From CAYOHP01 sp964403795 [NCBI: uncultured bacterium] (lineage in GTDB: Bacteria; Muiribacteriota; UBA6191; CAZXTJ01): DNA of 64,000 nucleotides. Positions 1-8,067 of this stretch are shown here, one piece after another; position 1 is the first letter of the stretch; every line of letters begins with the position of its first letter. The notes beneath the pieces are model-generated. The model did no database searches. It had not been told where the DNA came from and saw nothing but the letters and a program-made list of their open reading frames with translations. Both the position numbers and the translations under genes were made by a program. Where the stretch lies: the NCBI GenBank assembly GCA_964403795.1, contig CAYOHP010000025.1, positions 3,189 through 67,188 of the forward strand. Reading direction: 5' to 3'.

Positions 1-1255
1 GCGCGTTCTGGGCCCCTCGGGCCGTGGGCGGCGTCGAGGTGTTCAGGCGGAGGACCTCGCAGGGCACCGCCGAGGCGGACGTGGGGCGGTTGGTCACCGG
101 CCCGTAGTTCTTGCCCGTGAGGAAGATCTCGACCAGGTCGGTACGGGGGGTGGCGGCCGGATCGGGAAGCGCCGGGAAGAGCACCTTCAGCAGCGCCGGC
201 AGGGTCGGGTTGGTCACGTAGGTCAGGAACTGGCCGTCGTCCTTGGGCTCGGCATGGTTGAAGCGGTCCTTGTCGACGATCCCGATCACCACCTCGTTGA
301 CCAGCGGGTTCCCCAGCCGGGAGACCTGGGTCCAGGCCCCGCCCTCGACGGTGGCGGTCTTGCCCGCCGCGAAGCTCGGGGCCGGGTTGATCACCCGCCC
401 CTGGCGCAGGCTGGCGGTGGTCCAGCCCCCGATCACCGGATCGCCCGAGAGCAGGCAGTCGGTGGGGATCTCGAGAGCCAGGGAGGTCACGTTCTTGGTC
501 TGGATGGTGTTCACCTCGGCGTTGGCGTTGGCCTCTCCCACCGGGGCGGCGATGTTCACCAGGTCGAAGGTCTCGCCCAGGTTCACGTAGAACGGCTCCT
601 GGCGCTGGCCCACGAAGACCCGGCCGTTGCCGGCGCAGCCCGGGATGGTGATCGGGAAGATATGCGCGTTGGAGTAACCGGCGTAGTTCGCGAACGACTT
701 GTTGCCGATGTTGTCGACCGGCTTCACGAAGGTGCTGGCCCCGGTGTTGGCGTTGGTGATGGTCTGGACCGTGCCGGTGCGCCGGTCGCCCCGGATGAGC
801 TTCAGGGTGTAGCTCTCGGTGACGTTCAGGTTGGCGGTGTCGGCCACGCCCGGTCCGATGGCCCCGAAGTTGATGAGCGGGATCGAGACGTTGGTGCCGC
901 CGATGTTCAGCTGGGTGTTCTTGAAGGTGTTGGTGAAGCGGAACTGGAAGGTCAGGTCCTCCACCGCATCGTGGTTGTTGTCCACGTGGATCTCGTAGAG
1001 GGCCTCGGGATCCAGGAAGAAGTAGTTGGGGCCGCCGTAGGGATCCTGGAGCGGGACGTAGTTGGCGATCAGGGTCACGAAGCTCCCCCCGATGCCGGTC
1101 TCATAGCTCCGGAACATGTAGAAGTCGGTGCCGTCGGTCTTGGGGTGCTCGGTGATGAAGGGAGCTTCCCGGTGGCTCGAGGCCGACACCGTCCCGCCCC
1201 CGCCGAATCCCAGACCCAGCACCATCGCCGCCATCGCAAGCCGGAACCGCCGCAT
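1..1255 (-). CDS. Secreted DUF4331 protein (C-terminus outside window)
   Basis: The reading frame opens at an ATG on the minus strand (1255-1253) behind a good AGGAGG site and stays open to the window edge, so the C-terminus is missing; about 418 codons are visible. The product starts with a signal peptide (two Arg, then an Ala/Gly-rich core ending near GTVSA) followed at once by SSHREAPFI, then TDGTDFYMFRS, ANYVPLQDPYGGPNYF and YEIHVDNN. This series is the hallmark of the DUF4331 family of secreted, beta-rich proteins whose function is unknown. A -35/-10 pair lies just upstream. It is the only gene on the left edge and is transcribed out of the window, so any operon partners lie to the left. 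Family assignment is confident; the role is not known. Confidence 0.88.
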   Translation of the reverse strand, partial: MRRFRLAMAAMVLGLGFGGGGTVSASSHREAPFITEHPKTDGTDFYMFRSYETGIGGSFVTLIANYVPLQDPYGGPNYFFLDPEALYEIHVDNNHDAVEDLTFQFRFTNTFKNTQLNIGGTNVSIPLINFGAIGPGVADTANLNVTESYTLKLIRGDRRTGTVQTITNANTGASTFVKPVDNIGNKSFANYAGYSNAHIFPITIPGCAGNGRVFVGQRQEPFYVNLGETFDLVNIAAPVGEANANAEVNTIQTKNVTSLALEIPTDCLLSGDPVIGGWTTASLRQGRVINPAPSFAAGKTATVEGGAWTQVSRLGNPLVNEVVIGIVDKDRFNHAEPKDDGQFLTYVTNPTLPALLKVLFPALPDPAATPRTDLVEIFLTGKNYGPVTNRPTSASAVPCEVLRLNTSTPPTARGAQNA

Positions 1256-1280
1256 CCTCGCGCCTCCTGTCCCCGATCCG

Positions 1281-1308
1281 ACGGTAGCCGGAGTGCGGGC
1301 GCTCACAA
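1281..1308 (-). promoter_or_regulatory. Sigma-70 type promoter of the DUF4331 gene
   Basis: On the minus strand TTGTGA (1308-1303) and TACCGT (1286-1281) are separated by 16 bases. The -10 ends 25 bases before the ATG, leaving room for the AGGAGG ribosome site. Seen by eye only. Confidence 0.5.
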
Positions 1309-1393
1309 AGCGGGCGCGCCGCGGACGTCGGCCCACCACCAGGGACATCGGCAGGATCCGGGTCGGACCCGAGCCGGTCGAGCACCATGCGAC

Positions 1394-2569
1394 TCAGGCG
1401 AGACGAGGATCCAGGACCACCCGGAAGCCGGTATCCGCCCGCCAGGACCCCGCCTGCAACTGACGGCGTCCCCGCTCGGGGGAGCGCAGGCACTTGGGAT
1501 GGTCGTCCCCGAGCAGGATCACGCCCTGGGGTCCGAAGGGGCCACCGGGATCCCCGGCGTCGTCGAGCAGGATCTCCCAGACCATGCCGGGCGGGAATCC
1601 GGCGATCGCCTCGACCCCCCGGGCGGCCACCCACTCGGCCTCGGTGGGGAGCCGGCCACCGAGATGGGAGGCATAGGCGGCCGCATCCTCCCAGGTGACG
1701 CCGACCACGGGTGCCCCGGGACGGTCCAGGCCGCGCCAGGCCCAGAGCGGTGGAGGCGGATAGCCGGTCCGTTCCATGAAGGCCGCGAAGGCCTCCACCG
1801 TGACCGGCTCGGTCCGCACGTGGAAGGGATCCAGGCGCAGCCGGCGGAAGGGCCCCCCGGGAGGCCCGATCCGGTGCTCGCCGGCCTCTACCAGCCGATA
1901 GCTGGCCGCCTCCAGCGGCAGGGCCCGCTCGGCCGGCAGGTTGGTGGTGGCGAAGTCGCGGACCCCGAGCAGGCGACCCAGATCGCGGCCGATGGCAGCG
2001 CGAAACGGTGCCCGGCGCTCGGGCTCGGCGCCCACCCGACCCCTGGCCAGCTCCACCCGCCGGCTCCGGATCCTCCGGTCCTTGCGCAGGGCCCCGGCCA
2101 CGCTCCGGCCCACGGCCTCCAGGCTGGCCTCGAAGCGCCCTGCGAGGGCCTCGAGGTCGGGGGCCTCGTCCGGGAAGAGCACCGACCGTTCCTCGGCCTC
2201 GATCAGCGTCTCCAGCAGGAAACCCGCCGCCAGGCCGGGCCGGTCCGCCTCGACCAGAGCGGCCGCGATCCGTCCGGGATCGGACCGGGCCTCGGCCGCG
2301 AAGACCTCGTGGTACTCGGCGACGCACTCCTCGAAGGGGATCTCCTCGGGTTCCACGAAGCGGATGCCGGCCGGCTTGCGGCGGGCCTTCGGCTTCCTGC
2401 GCGGCTCGGCCCGATCGGCACCGGGGTCCCGCCCCGCCTCGGCTCCCAGGGGCGTGAGCCGGCTCCCGTCGAAGGCGAAGTCCTGGTCGCAGGCCACGCA
2501 GGTGCGGACTCCCTGCCGGCGCTCCATCAACGTGCTGCCGCAGCGCGGACAGCGACGGTCCCAACTCAT
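1394..2569 (-). CDS. Zinc-ribbon plus FGE-sulfatase (formylglycine-generating enzyme-like) protein
   Basis: 391 residues. The N-terminus holds a zinc ribbon, CPRCGS about residues 8-13 and CVAC about 24-27, followed by a basic linker. The C-terminal half, about 245-391, has the FGE-sulfatase fold signature: FHVRTEPVTVEAFAAFMER, then VGVTWEDAAAYASHLGGRLP, LPTEAEWVAAR and a closing GSWRADTGFRV. In the family this fold either oxidises a Cys/Ser of sulfatases to formylglycine or serves as a non-catalytic domain of signalling proteins. No sulfatase gene is in the window and the Cys pair of true FGE is not evident, so I favour a non-canonical role. The usual GGS near the end is reduced to GS. It is 52 bases downstream of kinase 1 on the same strand and could be cotranscribed with it. 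Confidence 0.8.
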   Translation of the reverse strand: MSWDRRCPRCGSTLMERRQGVRTCVACDQDFAFDGSRLTPLGAEAGRDPGADRAEPRRKPKARRKPAGIRFVEPEEIPFEECVAEYHEVFAAEARSDPGRIAAALVEADRPGLAAGFLLETLIEAEERSVLFPDEAPDLEALAGRFEASLEAVGRSVAGALRKDRRIRSRRVELARGRVGAEPERRAPFRAAIGRDLGRLLGVRDFATTNLPAERALPLEAASYRLVEAGEHRIGPPGGPFRRLRLDPFHVRTEPVTVEAFAAFMERTGYPPPPLWAWRGLDRPGAPVVGVTWEDAAAYASHLGGRLPTEAEWVAARGVEAIAGFPPGMVWEILLDDAGDPGGPFGPQGVILLGDDHPKCLRSPERGRRQLQAGSWRADTGFRVVLDPRLA

Positions 2570-2621
2570 CGCGAGGGAGGGTACTCCACCGCCTTGCCGG
2601 GTGCGGCCGGATCGGGGATGG

Positions 2622-4901
2622 TCACGGCTGGGGGTAGGGACGGGCGGATCGGGAGAGCCCGATCGCCTGGAGGGTCACGGTGTCGTTGGCCCGGTTGGTC
2701 GGCCACAGGTAGGGCACGAACCGGAGCTCGATCCGGTTCACCTTGCCGACCACCCCGGGGGGGAGCCGGATCCGGTAGCAGCGGTGGAGACCGCCGCCGC
2801 TCTTGCCCTCGATGCGCCGGAGTTCCTGGAGCTCGACCCGGGGCGACTCGCAGACCAGGAACGGCCCCTTGCCGTTCACCGTCCCCACCGCGAACGCCCA
2901 GGGCAGGAACCGCTCGACCGCGGTGATGTAGAGCTCCAGCCACCAGGGTCCCGCCTGGTCGCCGTCCTCGAGCTCGAGGACCCGGGTCCCGAACGGCTTC
3001 ACGAAGAACATCTCCGGCTGGTCCACCAGCCCGCCCCCGGAGGTGACCGGAGCGTCCAGGCGGAAGTGGTCCTCGTTCATGGGGAGGACGTCGAGCCCGG
3101 GACGCTCGGTCGGACGCAGCGTGTAGGTGGTCTGGTGGAAGGCCCACTCGGCGATCCCCAGGGCGTCGAGCGAGTACCCCGGCTCCTCGCCCTGACGGAC
3201 CAGGGCGGCCTCCAGCAGGCGGAGGTTGCCCACCGCCGCCAACCACTCCGCCAGGTCGGCCTCCTCCCCGCCATGCGCCAGTCGCCGCTCGATCACGCGT
3301 CGCAGCGAGGAGAGCCGGTCGGACAGCCGGAGCTCGGCGACGATCCCCGCCAGGGACCGGGTCGGCTCGGCCTCGGACCAGGAAGCGCGGAGGAGTTCCT
3401 CGAGCTCGACGGGTGCCACCTCCTCGACCAGGCGACGGGCCTCCTCCGCCGGACGGGGAACCGTCATGCCCTGCCAGAAGCCGGTGGGCAGCTCCACCTC
3501 GCCCCACTCGTCCTCGCCGGCCACCGAGAAGGCCGGTGTGCCGTCCGAGGGGTCGGGCCGCCAGACGGGCCGCTTCCAGGGGACACCCTCGAGCTCCCGG
3601 ACCAGGACGCTCCTCCCCCATGGATCGCGGAGATCGGCCACCGAGGCCCCCGGCGTCGAGGGCAGCGCCAGCACATGGATCCGGTCCTCCGCGAAACCGG
3701 CCGCGGCACGACCGTCGGCCGACGCCAAGCGGACCGGCCGATCGGTGCGTACCAACAGGAGCCTGGGACCCCCCTCGAGGGCGATCCCGGTGGAGGCCGT
3801 CACCAGCACGGGCTCCCCGGGACGCCCGGCGATGAGCCGGTAGCCTGCCGCGGCTACCAGGCAGAGGAGGAGCGCGGCCGCCACCCGCGGGGCCGACGAC
3901 GAGGTCGGGATCGACTGGCTGGACCCGATCCGGCGGACCGGGCCACTGGCCGAGATTCTCGCCGGCGCCTCGGGCAGGACCTGGGTGGCGCTCTCGCCGG
4001 CGACCTCCAGGTCCTCGGTGTCCTCGTCCCCGTGCCCGGGTTGCCCGGCACCGGACCGAGGCGCGAACTCGCTCTCGACGGCCCGGGCGAAGGCGCGGGC
4101 CAGGCCGGCCGCCGACTGCGGCCGGTCGTCGGGGTCCCGGGCCAGGGCCTTCGAGAAGAAGCGGTCGAGCGGCCCGCCGATGCGCTCCGGATCCCAGGGA
4201 TCGGGGTCCCCCTCGAGGAGGCGACGCATGTAGGAAGGCATGTCGGGGGTGGAGGGACCGTAGAAGGCGCGTCGGCCCGTCAGGCACTGGTAGAGGATCA
4301 GGCCTACCGCGAACAGGTCCGAGGTGCGGCTCCCGGCCTTCCCCAGGAGCTGCTCGGGGGACATGTAGAAGATGGTCCCGACGGTGGCCCCGGTGGCGGT
4401 GACAGCGGTCCGGTCGGGATCGCGGATCATCCCCAGGTCCATGACCTTGAGGCGACCCTGCTCGTCGATCATCAGGTTCTCGGGCTTGAGGTCGCGGTGC
4501 AGGAGCCCCTGGTCATGGAGGTGGTCCAGCGGCTCGGCCAGGCGCTCGGCCAGGGTCACGACCAGGCGGGGAGCGAGCTTCCCTCCCTGGGCCTCGACCG
4601 CGGCATGGAGGGTGCGACCCGAGACGAGCTCCATGGCGAGCCAGGGGATGCCGTCGACCTCACCCTGGTCGAGGATGCGGACCAGGCCCGGATGGTCGAG
4701 GCTTCGCCCCGCCTCGATCTCGCGGACGAACCGGGAGCGGGAGCGGAGGTCGAGTTCGAGCAGGAGCTTCAGGGCGACCCTGGCCCCGCCCGGACCGATC
4801 GCCTCGTGGACCTCGCCGAGCCCGCCCCGGCCCAGGACCCGGACGAGCCGGTAGGGACCGATCACGGTGCCCGGACCCCGGTCGGAACCCGCTCCCGCCA
4901 C
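2622..4901 (-). CDS. Membrane Ser/Thr protein kinase with extracytoplasmic C-terminal domain (kinase 1)
   Basis: 759 residues from a GTG start at 4901, chosen because GGGGAGG precedes it by 4-5 bases; longer in-frame starts would run into the divergent promoter region. The kinase domain, about residues 20-285, has LGRGGLGEV, the VALKLL lysine, HRDLKPEN and MSPEQ, with DLG in place of DFG. A linker leads to one membrane segment at about 330-350 (AALLLCLVAAAGYRLIAG). The last 400 residues are extracytoplasmic: a helical middle and a Trp/Pro-rich beta-sandwich-like end. Cytoplasmic kinase and outer sensor would make a one-protein transmembrane signalling unit. The FGE-like gene follows on the same strand. 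The catalytic set is otherwise complete, so activity is likely; ligand and substrates are unknown. Confidence 0.88.
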   Translation of the reverse strand: MAGAGSDRGPGTVIGPYRLVRVLGRGGLGEVHEAIGPGGARVALKLLLELDLRSRSRFVREIEAGRSLDHPGLVRILDQGEVDGIPWLAMELVSGRTLHAAVEAQGGKLAPRLVVTLAERLAEPLDHLHDQGLLHRDLKPENLMIDEQGRLKVMDLGMIRDPDRTAVTATGATVGTIFYMSPEQLLGKAGSRTSDLFAVGLILYQCLTGRRAFYGPSTPDMPSYMRRLLEGDPDPWDPERIGGPLDRFFSKALARDPDDRPQSAAGLARAFARAVESEFAPRSGAGQPGHGDEDTEDLEVAGESATQVLPEAPARISASGPVRRIGSSQSIPTSSSAPRVAAALLLCLVAAAGYRLIAGRPGEPVLVTASTGIALEGGPRLLLVRTDRPVRLASADGRAAAGFAEDRIHVLALPSTPGASVADLRDPWGRSVLVRELEGVPWKRPVWRPDPSDGTPAFSVAGEDEWGEVELPTGFWQGMTVPRPAEEARRLVEEVAPVELEELLRASWSEAEPTRSLAGIVAELRLSDRLSSLRRVIERRLAHGGEEADLAEWLAAVGNLRLLEAALVRQGEEPGYSLDALGIAEWAFHQTTYTLRPTERPGLDVLPMNEDHFRLDAPVTSGGGLVDQPEMFFVKPFGTRVLELEDGDQAGPWWLELYITAVERFLPWAFAVGTVNGKGPFLVCESPRVELQELRRIEGKSGGGLHRCYRIRLPPGVVGKVNRIELRFVPYLWPTNRANDTVTLQAIGLSRSARPYPQP

Positions 4902-4916
4902 CGCGCCTCCCCGAAG

Positions 4917-4922
4917 AGTGTA
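4917..4922 (-). promoter_or_regulatory. -10 box TACACT before kinase 1
   Basis: TACACT on the minus strand ends 15 bases before the GTG of kinase 1. The ribosome site GGGGAGG lies between them, so the leader would be very short. It sits back to back with the sigma-54 site of the plus-strand gene. Confidence 0.4.
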
Positions 4923-4990
4923 GCCGGCGGTCTCCACCGCGCTGTGGTCGAGGCTACCCACCCGACCGCGCGAGGCCGATCGACGGCCGC

Positions 4991-5005
4991 TGGCACCGGC
5001 CTTGC
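4991..5005 (+). promoter_or_regulatory. Sigma-54 (RpoN) promoter, -24/-12 type
   Basis: TGGCAC, five bases, TTGC: an exact match to the sigma-54 core consensus with GG and GC ten bases apart. It points at the small envelope gene whose ATG is 46 bases beyond the -12 element, a normal leader. It lies between two divergent genes rather than inside a coding region, which strengthens the call. Confidence 0.7.
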
Positions 5006-5050
5006 GCTCCGTGGGCACGCCGTCACGGCCCGACCGGATTGGAGACTCCC

Positions 5051-5566
5051 ATGGATCGCCCCTTCGCCCTTCGCCGCCGCCCGCGCTCGCGCCTTCGCGC
5101 TTCGCTGCTGGCGGTCTCGACCCTGTCCCTCGGATTCGGGACCGGGTGCTCGCCCCAGGTGGTGGCCCAGGTCCTGGCCGCGGTGGGCGCCGCCTGTTCC
5201 GCCGCGTCCCAGAGCCTGGCAGCGGCCAACACCTCGGGCCCGGGCGCGGGCGCCGCCGGCAGCCAGGCAACCCCTCCCGCCGACCCTACCAACAGCGCCC
5301 TGCAGACGGTCACGGCCGGCGCCAACCTGGCGAGCTCGGTGACCGGGGCCGCGGCCGCCAGCGGTGCACCGCCCACCGATGCCACCGGTCCGGCCTCCGA
5401 TCCCTCCCAGGGACTCCCGGGATCCGACGCGCCCGCCGGGGGTGCGCCTCCCGCTCCCGATCCCGGCGCCATCCCCCCGCCTGCGCCGCCGCCCTCCGCG
5501 CCGGCCTCCGATCCCGCGGTGCCGCCTCCCCCGGCCGATGCCCCAGCGCCTCCTACGGCGGCGTAG
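5051..5566 (+). CDS. Small Ala/Pro-rich exported (lipo)protein
   Basis: 171 residues. The N-terminus is strongly basic (RRRPRSRLR) and followed by a hydrophobic stretch ending FGTGC, a possible though weak lipobox, so the protein may be lipidated at that Cys. The rest is low complexity: Ala/Ser/Thr-rich to about residue 100, then Pro/Ala-rich to the end, without a recognisable domain. TTGGAG sits 6 bases before the ATG and the codon use matches neighbouring genes, which with the sigma-54 promoter upstream makes it a real gene despite its low complexity. It could be a cell-envelope spacer or a surface protein. No function can be named. Confidence 0.6.
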   Translation: MDRPFALRRRPRSRLRASLLAVSTLSLGFGTGCSPQVVAQVLAAVGAACSAASQSLAAANTSGPGAGAAGSQATPPADPTNSALQTVTAGANLASSVTGAAAASGAPPTDATGPASDPSQGLPGSDAPAGGAPPAPDPGAIPPPAPPPSAPASDPAVPPPPADAPAPPTAA

Positions 5567-5653
5567 CGGGTCGTTCCCGCGGGAGCCCGGCGCGCCGCGG
5601 GAGGGCGCGCCGGCTCCCCTGCGGTCCACAATGCTCGGGTCGAGGAGGCCCGG

Positions 5654-8053
5654 GTGGACGAGAGCGGTGCCGGGGACGGGGCACGCGGGAAGGATCCGGA
5701 GCTCGCGCTCCCCGCCGAGCTGACCCGACGCTACCGGGCGGAGCGCCTCCTGGGGCGGGGCGCCATGGGAAAGGTGGTGGCAGCCACCGACACGGAACTC
5801 CGCCGTCGGGTGGCGATCAAGCTGATGCTGGCGCCCCGGGATCCGGGAGTGCACAAGCGGTTCCTGCGGGAGGCCCAACTCCTTTGCCGGGTGGAGCATC
5901 CCAACGTGCTCCGCCTGTTCGAGGCCGGGGACACGCCCGAGGGTCCCTTCCTGGTGACCGAGCTGCTCGAGGGCATGGGCCTGGACGAGGCGGGTCCGAG
6001 CCTCGGCCCCGAGGCCGCGATCGAGGCTATGCGCCAGGTCGCCCTCGGCCTCCAGGCGATCCATGACCAGGGGTTGCTGCACCGGGACCTGAAGCCCGCC
6101 AATCTCTTCCGCACCCGGGAGGGGCGGACGCTGATCCTGGACCTGGGCCTGGCGACCGACCGGGAGGCGACCCGCATCACCGGGACCGGTGCGGTGGTCG
6201 GGACCCTCCTGTTCCTGGCTCCCGAGGTCCTTGAGGGCAAGCCCCAGACGACCGCCTCCGACTGGTACGCCTGGGGCGTCACCCTTTTCTGGCTGCTGGA
6301 GGGACGTCCCCCCTTCGAGGCCCACGAGCTGATGGTCACCCGGCACCCCGCCCTCCGGGGTCCCCAGGGCTCGCACCCGAGGCTCGATGGCAGCCCGGCC
6401 GGCGCGGTGGTCCGGGCCTGCCTGGACGCCGATCCCTCGCGGCGTCCGGGGAACGCTTCGGAAGTCCTGTCCGCCCTGGCGAGCGCCCCGCAGTGCGACG
6501 AGGTCTCCCACGACGTCGAGACCGCGATCACGTGGAAGGTCAGCCCGATAGGACCCGGGGTCGAACCGGGTCGTGGCCCGGTCGCTAGGAGCCGGTCCGC
6601 CGGGGGACCGGTCCTGGTCGCGGTGCTGGCGATCGGGCTGGCGCTGGCGACCGGGAGCCGGAGGGAGCCGCCCATGGCCGGATCCGGCGCGACCAGGGCC
6701 GCGCAGGGAGAGAGCCCCCCGTCCTCCCCGGCGACGCCCGGGGACCCTCCGTCCTCCGGATCCGACCCGGGCGACAGGGGGCACGAGGTCCGGGACGGCG
6801 GGCCGGGGCCCGGACTCCCCCGGCTGCTGCTGGAAGAGCTGGCCGGGGCCGAGGGGCGCTGGGTGGACGCCGAAGGTCGCATCCCTCCCACCGAGCGACC
6901 CGGGCCAGGCGCCCGGGAACTCCTCGACCCGGATCCCGCCCGCTTCGCCGCGACCCTCGCCCACCTCCCCCGACTCGCCGGCGTCTACCGATGGCTGGCC
7001 GGCGGAGGCCGTGCCGAGTCCCTGGATCCCGGCCTCGTCAAGGCCCTCCCGGTGGTGGACGAGCGCTACGCGGGGCTCGGCCTGTTCCGTCCGCTGGGAC
7101 CCTTCCTGGATGCCCGGCCGGTTCCGGAGTGCGCCTTCCCCGGCCTGCCGGGAGGGTTCTGGAACGACGACCTGGTGATCCCGGCCCGGGTGAAGGGGTG
7201 GACCGCCGCGGCGCTCGCCTCCCTGGCCGATCTGATCCGGCAGGCGGAGGTGCTGACCCGGGGTCTCAAGGAGGATCCGCGGGGGATCGCCCTGTTGGAG
7301 CAGACCCAGCTCGGGCCCTTCTTCCTCGAGCGCGGCGAGAACACCCTGAACGGGGTGGTCACGCTCGCCCACGGCAAGCTGGCCCTGAGACTCGAGGCCT
7401 CGGACTGGCTGCGGTCAGGGACCGAGGGCTACCTGCGCATGGTCTGCGAACTCGCTCGGGCGGTCCGGGACGAGCCCGAGACCGGGGAGCTGGGGCTCTG
7501 GCTGGTGATGGCGCTCGACAACCGGATCTCGGGCCTCCGGTTCCACCCGGCCACCGCCCTCGACCCCGGGATCCTGTTCGGACCCGGCACCGGTACCCTG
7601 GCCGATCGGGTGCTCCGGGCGTGGTGGGCCAAGGAGCGGCGCAGCATCATGCGGGCCTGGTCCGCGGAGCGCCCGGAAACCGATCTCGAGCTGGCCGGAT
7701 ACTGGAGAGCGGCACTCGAGACTTCGGCCCGGACTCCCGCCGGGGCCCACCTCGAAGGTTCCGCCTGGGTGAACCTCGCCCTCTGTCTCGCCGACGCCGA
7801 CGATCGGGCGGGCTTGCACCAGGTCTGGAGCCTGGGCCGGGACCGGTGGTCCCGTCTCCACCCCATGCACTCGGCCCGGTTGCTTGAGATCACGGTCCGG
7901 CAACTGTCCAGGGCCGGGAGCCCGGATCCCTTCTCCCGGGCGGACCTGGAGGCGATCCGTCTCCGGCTCCAGGGACGCGAGTACCAGCCGGAACCGCTCT
8001 TCCCGCGGATCCCCCAGACGATCGCCCGGCTCGACGAACTCTTGCTACGGTAA
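5654..8053 (+). CDS. Membrane Ser/Thr protein kinase with large extracytoplasmic domain (kinase 2)
   Basis: 799 residues from a GTG start preceded by GAGGAGG at a 5-base spacing. The kinase domain, about residues 20-275, shows LLGRGAMGKVV, VAIKLM, HRDLKPANL, DLG instead of DFG, then LAPEV and SDWYAWGV. One membrane segment at about 317-335 (VLVAVLAIGLALATG) separates it from a long outer part of about 460 residues that is mainly helical and has no family I recognise. A CACAAT box lies 22-27 bases upstream of the start. The next gene, proS, begins 14 bases after the stop, so both are probably on one mRNA. The helical outer part differs from the beta-rich outer parts of kinases 1 and 3, so this kinase likely senses something else. 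Confidence 0.87.
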   Translation: MDESGAGDGARGKDPELALPAELTRRYRAERLLGRGAMGKVVAATDTELRRRVAIKLMLAPRDPGVHKRFLREAQLLCRVEHPNVLRLFEAGDTPEGPFLVTELLEGMGLDEAGPSLGPEAAIEAMRQVALGLQAIHDQGLLHRDLKPANLFRTREGRTLILDLGLATDREATRITGTGAVVGTLLFLAPEVLEGKPQTTASDWYAWGVTLFWLLEGRPPFEAHELMVTRHPALRGPQGSHPRLDGSPAGAVVRACLDADPSRRPGNASEVLSALASAPQCDEVSHDVETAITWKVSPIGPGVEPGRGPVARSRSAGGPVLVAVLAIGLALATGSRREPPMAGSGATRAAQGESPPSSPATPGDPPSSGSDPGDRGHEVRDGGPGPGLPRLLLEELAGAEGRWVDAEGRIPPTERPGPGARELLDPDPARFAATLAHLPRLAGVYRWLAGGGRAESLDPGLVKALPVVDERYAGLGLFRPLGPFLDARPVPECAFPGLPGGFWNDDLVIPARVKGWTAAALASLADLIRQAEVLTRGLKEDPRGIALLEQTQLGPFFLERGENTLNGVVTLAHGKLALRLEASDWLRSGTEGYLRMVCELARAVRDEPETGELGLWLVMALDNRISGLRFHPATALDPGILFGPGTGTLADRVLRAWWAKERRSIMRAWSAERPETDLELAGYWRAALETSARTPAGAHLEGSAWVNLALCLADADDRAGLHQVWSLGRDRWSRLHPMHSARLLEITVRQLSRAGSPDPFSRADLEAIRLRLQGREYQPEPLFPRIPQTIARLDELLLR

Positions 8054-8067
8054 GGGACCGAACCACC

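Noticed and set aside
254-2926. 890-residue open frame on the plus strand
   Set aside because: It runs antisense through the DUF4331 and FGE-like genes, both of which have clear motifs; composition is Gly/Pro/Arg-rich as expected for a GC-rich shadow.
1941-5342. 1133-residue plus frame
   Set aside because: Antisense to the FGE-like gene and kinase 1; no motifs.
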